The notes under the pieces were generated by a model, which was given only the letters and a program-made list of their open reading frames with translations, had not been told where the DNA came from and searched no databases. A DNA stretch of 64,000 bases from Albifimbria verrucaria. Its lineage: Eukaryota > Ascomycota > Sordariomycetes > Hypocreales > Stachybotryaceae. Below, one piece after another: positions 59,685 through 64,000 of this stretch. Both the position numbers and the translations under genes were made by a program. Position 1 is the first letter of the stretch; each line of letters opens with the position of its first letter. The stretch is from the NCBI GenBank assembly GCA_020081605.1, contig JAHREC010000018.1, positions 4,650,001 through 4,714,000 on the forward strand, written 5' to 3'.

Positions 59685-60823
59685 ATGGCCCTCGCACCCG
59701 AGGACTTTCCCCAGATGTGGGAGCGGCCTAGCCTCGACACCCTCACCAGCATCCTCCACGGCCTTGAGATCAGCCCTCCCATATGGAACCACAGACGTCG
59801 GCGATCAGACGTTCTCGCCGAACAGGAAACGCTTATTGGTCACCGCAAGAGCGAGGTCACCCGATATCTATCCTCCGTTATCAAGAGCCCCTGACATGGA
59901 TCGAGGACGATGACGAAAAAGAACTCATCTGGACGCTCGCCAGCAAGCGCATGTCAGAGAGGTGTGGCAGAACGGCCATGGGAGAACTCACTCGTCGTTG
60001 GCCCTTTGGTGGCGAAGGTGTTGCCTACGAACCCTTTGAACTCATCATTAGAGAGCCCGCCCTGACCGGCGACTCACTTGGCTTCAAAACTTGGGGTTCT
60101 TCATACGTCCTGTCACAGCATCTGCCGCGACTTGCCGCAACTTCCTTGTTCCGCCTGTTCGACGAGTCTCTTGGTCAGCCCCTCCAAACGTCCTCGAACT
60201 TGGGTCGGGAACTGGACTTCTAGGTCTGGCAGCCGCAGCTCTGTGGAAAGTACCTGTCGCTCTTAGCGACCTTCCGAACATTGTCACAAACTTGAAGGTC
60301 AATGCTGAAATGAACACGGCACTTGTTGAATCAAGGGGTGGCTCACTGAGTGTTGGACCGCTCACGTGGGGTGGTAGCGAGGATGAGATTGATCAAAGTC
60401 TCTTTGGCAGGCCATTCCAATTCAAGGTGAGAATCAATCCATCTTCAGTGATTGTCGAACATGAAATGGCATGACCAGCGCTAACATACGGACCCTCCCT
60501 GAGTATAGATTGTTCTTGTCGCAGACCCCATGTATGACGATGATCATCCCGCTCTGCTGGCCTCTGCAATCTCCGAGCACCTGGCTCTCGGCTCAGAGTC
60601 ACGAGCTGTCGTCATGGTCCCACAGCGTGACGAGACGACCAAGCGCCTGCTGGAGTCGTTCAAGCAGGTCATGCTGGACCTTGGCACGCCCCTGTTCTGC
60701 GAGGAAGAGGACGAGCTGGCGGGACAGGATGACTGGATCGAGGATGAGGATGCCGGGCACGTCAAGTGTTGGCTGGGGATTTTCTCACGGGGAGGCACGC
60801 CCGTAACGATGACGACTGATTGA
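59685..60823 (+). CDS. Class I protein-lysine methyltransferase, EFM2-like
   Basis: SAM-dependent methyltransferase of the Methyltransf_16 type. Members of this group methylate lysines of translation factors; yeast EFM2 acts on eEF2. Exon 1 is 59685-60426 and exon 2 is 60509-60823. The start is MALAPEDFPQMWERPSLDTL. The region GFKTWGSSYVLSQHL precedes SAM motif I (VLELGSGTGLLGLAAAALW), followed by ALSDLPNIVTNLKVN and the catalytic-loop-like VADPMYDDDHPALL. The C-terminus is acidic and then CWLGIFSRGG. Two contractions (CCCC 59888-59891 and 60179-60182) break the frame; repair gives 352 residues. Assignment to EFM2 rather than a neighbouring METTL21-type group is by overall layout and is tentative. 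Confidence 0.82.
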
Positions 60824-61820
60824 TGATGGAGCATGATGAACGAATAGAGCTAGAGATACATTGGACGAGATAGACTTATAGTAAGACATATAAACATAAA
60901 CTACAGCACAAAATCCGTCAGAGTCTCTTCATCATGGCCACGATGGTATCATGCGGAGCGTGTCTCGTGGTGCAACACGCAAAGGCAACAACGCATAGTC
61001 TGCCGTTCACGGGACGGTCATCCGATAAGAACGGCCATGCAGGCTCCCAGTTGCAGTCGTCTGAGCTGTCTCGTCTGACGATTTGTTGGGCCAGGCAGCC
61101 CCTCCCTGCCCCTCTTCTCCTGACGCTCCCGCCCTGGCTATTGTTCTCCTATTATTCACTGCTCTATAGACTTGGGTCTATTGCTTCTCGTGACTGGCCA
61201 TAGAGCAGCCTCGGTTCTCCCCACACAACAACAACGGCATAATAGGTCCGAGCCGGCTCTTCCTATTGGCAACCTCGTCGACATGTGCGCTTGAACAATC
61301 GGCCTTATCCTGTCGATTCGATCTTCTTGGGCGCTATTACTCACGTACACCTAACCCATGAGACCCTTTTCGTGTTCCCTGCACTTCGCCTTGTACGCCG
61401 TTATCATCTTTGCCTGAGCTGCTCATATGACCCAGAGAAGGAGAGAGAGACTGAGGTTTGCACATTGTGAGCGAGTATTTAAGGCAACTCCTGCGACGTT
61501 GTTCTCGCTTCCACCTTTCTCTTCTTTTATTCTTCGAGTTCAACCTCTGTTCCGGCTTCGACCTGTTACCAACCAGCCAACATCTTGTGCTGACGGCATT
61601 TTACTTGTGAGACTCCGACCATACTCACTGGCGCCTCGAGGTGTCATGGTTGCACTCTATCCACGTTGCTGATCTGTGTGAGCGCCTAGGTGTCTCTTGC
61701 TTCGAGGAGTCTGAGTTGTATTCAGCATCTGACGAGGTCTGGTGCCTGTTGAGCTACCAGTTGATAAGTTCTCAAACACTACTTAGACAGAAGCTTCTGT
61801 ATCCACCTTTGACCATCAAG
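60824..61820. other. Intergenic DNA
   Basis: About 1 kb between two genes on the plus strand. A pyrimidine-rich part at 61490-61560 probably belongs to the promoter or leader of the downstream gene. Nothing else recognised. Confidence 0.5.
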
Positions 61821-63784
61821 ATGGTTGGTGCACCTTTGTACCCTGACAACGAGATCGAGTGGCTCCTCGAACTCATCATCAACAGGGAGAACGCCTCCTC
61901 CATCCGCGCCAAGTTCGAAGACAAGTTTGGCCGACCTCTGCGGAAGAACCAAGTTCGATACATCAAGAACAAATATGGAAAGGATCCAAGGTTCAAGTAT
62001 GCACACACAAGCCCACCCTGACCTACATGCTGCCCCTTACTCCCCACCATCCCCTGATTTCACGCACCTGGGACAGTTCTTTGTGCTAGCGAAGTCAAGG
62101 AGGCTAATGTGATCGACTTGTAGTAGCCCGCTGATCAACCGACGCCCAAAGAAACGAGCTCGAGCCCGAGCCACCCGAAGCGCAAGTGGCAAGAAGAACT
62201 ACAAAGAAGACTCCGACGACGAAGATGTCCAGAAGCGTCGCTCCAAGCTTGCCCAAGACCAGGATGACGATGAAGCCATCCAAGATGTGACCGTAGCCGA
62301 CAACACAGAGGAGGAAATCAAGACCTCCCAAAGTATGAGACCGAGGACAAGGAGACCGCGTGCGTTGCCGCTGTTTCCTAAGCTGCTCTTGTACGCGCAC
62401 TCGACTAACACGACAGCTGCAGCATCTCCCAGCCTAGAGACAGCCTTCTTGCAACTTCAACTGCCTCACCACAGAAGCCTAAGCATGTCGACGCTATCAT
62501 CGGAGATGACCTTTTCATTGACCCTGCCTTGTCGCCAGCCACATCGACTTGGCCCGGGGCTAACTTCCACCGTTACCCAGAGTGGTTTTCCAAATATGCT
62601 CTCACCCTGCCTGTCCGCTCCTATGGCGACCAACATCCATGGACTCACTGGCTGCTACGCCCCCTCGGGACAGTGGCATCCTCAACAGGCAGGTTGGAAC
62701 TTACATGGGCCGACACAAAGCTCTCCTCTGTCTCAAGGTCTTGGCTTTCAGAACAACATGGGCCAGTTTTTCCAACCTGGCTTGGCTCAGAACCTACAGA
62801 ACCGCGTTCCAGACTTAAGTAATGGCTTGATGTCGAACTACCCACTTCCTATGTCTCCGACCATGGACTTACCCTACCCCAATCAGTTTGGCCTACAGAA
62901 CTTCTCCGGCCTTACTCCCGCTCAGCAGAACCACCCCTAGGTCCCGTTGCTCCTCAAGTTGGGCAAAACATTCAGGTACCAGGCCTTGGCTACCCAATGC
63001 CCTTGAGTGAAACCCTTTTGCTTAACATACATCAGCAAAGTCTCGCAATTCCTCCTGAGCTTGCCGCCCCAAGCCCACATCAGCAGCAGTTCAACCTACC
63101 CTCTATCCAGTCTGTCATCGGCGGCCTTTCTTCTCCCGCTGAGACTGCCCAAGTAATGCAGCCAAACCAGCTCGCTCCAGGTACCACTGGCGCGTGGAAT
63201 GAGACTCAGTGGACGCCCGGTCTGCCAATGCCAGCGGCACAGACACCCGTTTCAGAACCGGGCTGGGACACATTACTAACCCCCATGCTGTATGCTCCCC
63301 AGCATCAAATAACTCCTCACAGCCTTCTCCAGAGCTCACACAGCCCATCTATGCAGATCCATCGATCCCATGTCTCTCGGGGACCCATCTTCCCTGTAGC
63401 TTACCATACCCAGGGACGAGTGAGGTGCTCTATACGGGGCACAACGCCGACGTAGTCGCTACCTCGCTTGACGTGGACGACCACCTGTGGTACATGCACG
63501 AGCAGGCACTTGAGGACGCAGATGTGCCTGAAGAACACACACGCAAGGTTGAAATGCCCCTCTTGGGACAGCCTTACTCATTCGCAAAAGAACATGAACA
63601 GACGCATCGCGGGCACGTTATTGACACGATAGACCCCAGGCTCATTGATGGGCCAGATGAGTTGCTTTCGCCAATTTCTAGGCTCGGATCGGTTATTACG
63701 GATTCTCACGGTGAAGATGGAGAGGACGAGGACGAGGACGAGGATGAGATATTCCCTTTGGAGGAGGAGCTCCAGCACATTTGA
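61821..63784 (+). CDS. Unknown protein, HTH-like N-terminus and long disordered tail
   Basis: Exons are 61821-61996, 62124-62332 and 62417-63784. The N-terminal 60 residues (DNEIEWLLELIINRENASSI, KFEDKFGRPLRKNQVRYIKN, KYGKDPRF) look like a helical, Myb/HTH-like DNA-binding fold. A basic, bipartite nuclear-type signal follows (RRPKKRARARATR), then an acidic stretch, then Pro/Gln/Asn-rich low complexity (NLQNRVPDLSNGLMS, PQVGQNIQVPGLGYP). The end is acidic (GEDGEDEDEDEDEIF). Breaks at 62428-62430, 62553-62559, 62934-62937 and 63297-63300 need 1, 2, 1 and 1 bases and give 585 residues. The layout suggests a transcription-related nuclear protein; I do not recognise a named family. Confidence 0.7.
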
Positions 63785-64000
63785 TTTCAGTCTTCAGGGT
63801 CAAGTTTGGCGTTGGTCTGGCGAGGAGCATATTTGGAACCCGCAGGTGCTGGTACAAGGTTGGGACAAAATTGATTGGAAGGGAAATGGTTACTACATTG
63901 GAAGGTGTTTGCATATCTTATTCTTAGCATAACCACACAATCAACACTGGTTTGGCATTCATTGAGTGAGGTACATGGCTCGTTGCTTGCGAAGTTCATC
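63785..64000. other. 3' flank at window end
   Basis: 216 bp after the last stop codon; no gene seen before the window ends. Confidence 0.4.

Noticed and set aside
1..64000. RIP (repeat-induced point mutation) as the cause of the abaA stop and the UAP1 change
   Set aside because: RIP leaves many C-to-T changes and AT-rich DNA in duplicated sequence; these are isolated single differences in GC-normal single-copy-looking genes.
1..64000. Secondary-metabolite or defence gene cluster
   Set aside because: No PKS, NRPS, terpene cyclase, P450 group, transporter set or NLR-type gene is present. The single HET gene stands alone among housekeeping genes.

Overview
The window is nuclear DNA of a filamentous ascomycete, most likely Sordariomycetes and plausibly Hypocreales. 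The reasons are short introns (49-199 nt) with GTRAGT-like donors and CTAAC-like branch sites, CT-rich promoters, a TEA-domain conidiation regulator of the AbaA type, a HET-domain gene, and housekeeping genes that read like those of filamentous fungi. No mobile element, CRISPR array or bacterial-type operon is visible.

Layout. 0-11 kb: UAP1 (+), thioredoxin reductase TRR1 (-), GARP subunit VPS53 (-) and a secreted TOS1-family cell-wall protein (-) carrying an internal duplicated module. 11-25.4 kb is the densest part: a HET-ZZ protein (+), ROK1 RNA helicase (-), the PIG-P/GPI19 GPI-anchor subunit (-), CORVET subunit VPS8 (-), a GPALPP-motif protein (+) and a membrane-anchored RING-H2 ligase (-). 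25.3-30.7 kb is gene-free. 30.7-33.8 kb: cyclophilin H (+) converging on a secreted LPMO-like protein (-). After a 3.8 kb gap come abaA (-) and the pre-rRNA processing factor MRD1 (-), then a seven-exon dynein light chain LC8 gene (+) whose exons are too short to be found as open frames. 46.1-54.8 kb has no gene I can support. 54.8-64 kb: the ELL elongation factor (+), tRNA-Phe(GAA) (-), an EFM2-like protein methyltransferase (+) and a low-complexity protein with a helix-turn-helix-like N-terminus (+).

The genes do not form a pathway. Loose themes are endosome/Golgi tethering (VPS53, VPS8), cell wall and GPI anchoring (UAP1, PIG-P, TOS1, LPMO-like protein), ribosome biogenesis (ROK1, MRD1) and conidiation (abaA).

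Fifteen of the eighteen protein genes are broken by about 44 frameshifts in total. Nearly all lie in short mononucleotide runs, and every one is repaired by adding one or two bases. After that repair the exon lengths of every gene sum to a whole number of codons. This one-directional pattern points to uncorrected homopolymer contraction in the assembly rather than real pseudogenes. Two differences do not fit it because they are substitutions: an in-frame TGA inside abaA and an Arg-to-Cys change in the UAP1 signature.

The non-coding DNA has two recurrent textures: degenerate arrays with a strict 5-nt period (at least ten sites) and clusters of GGTAC/GTACC words. I found no convincing new multi-gene system; the most interesting items are the abaA stop, the TOS1 duplication, the pentamer arrays and the large empty intervals.
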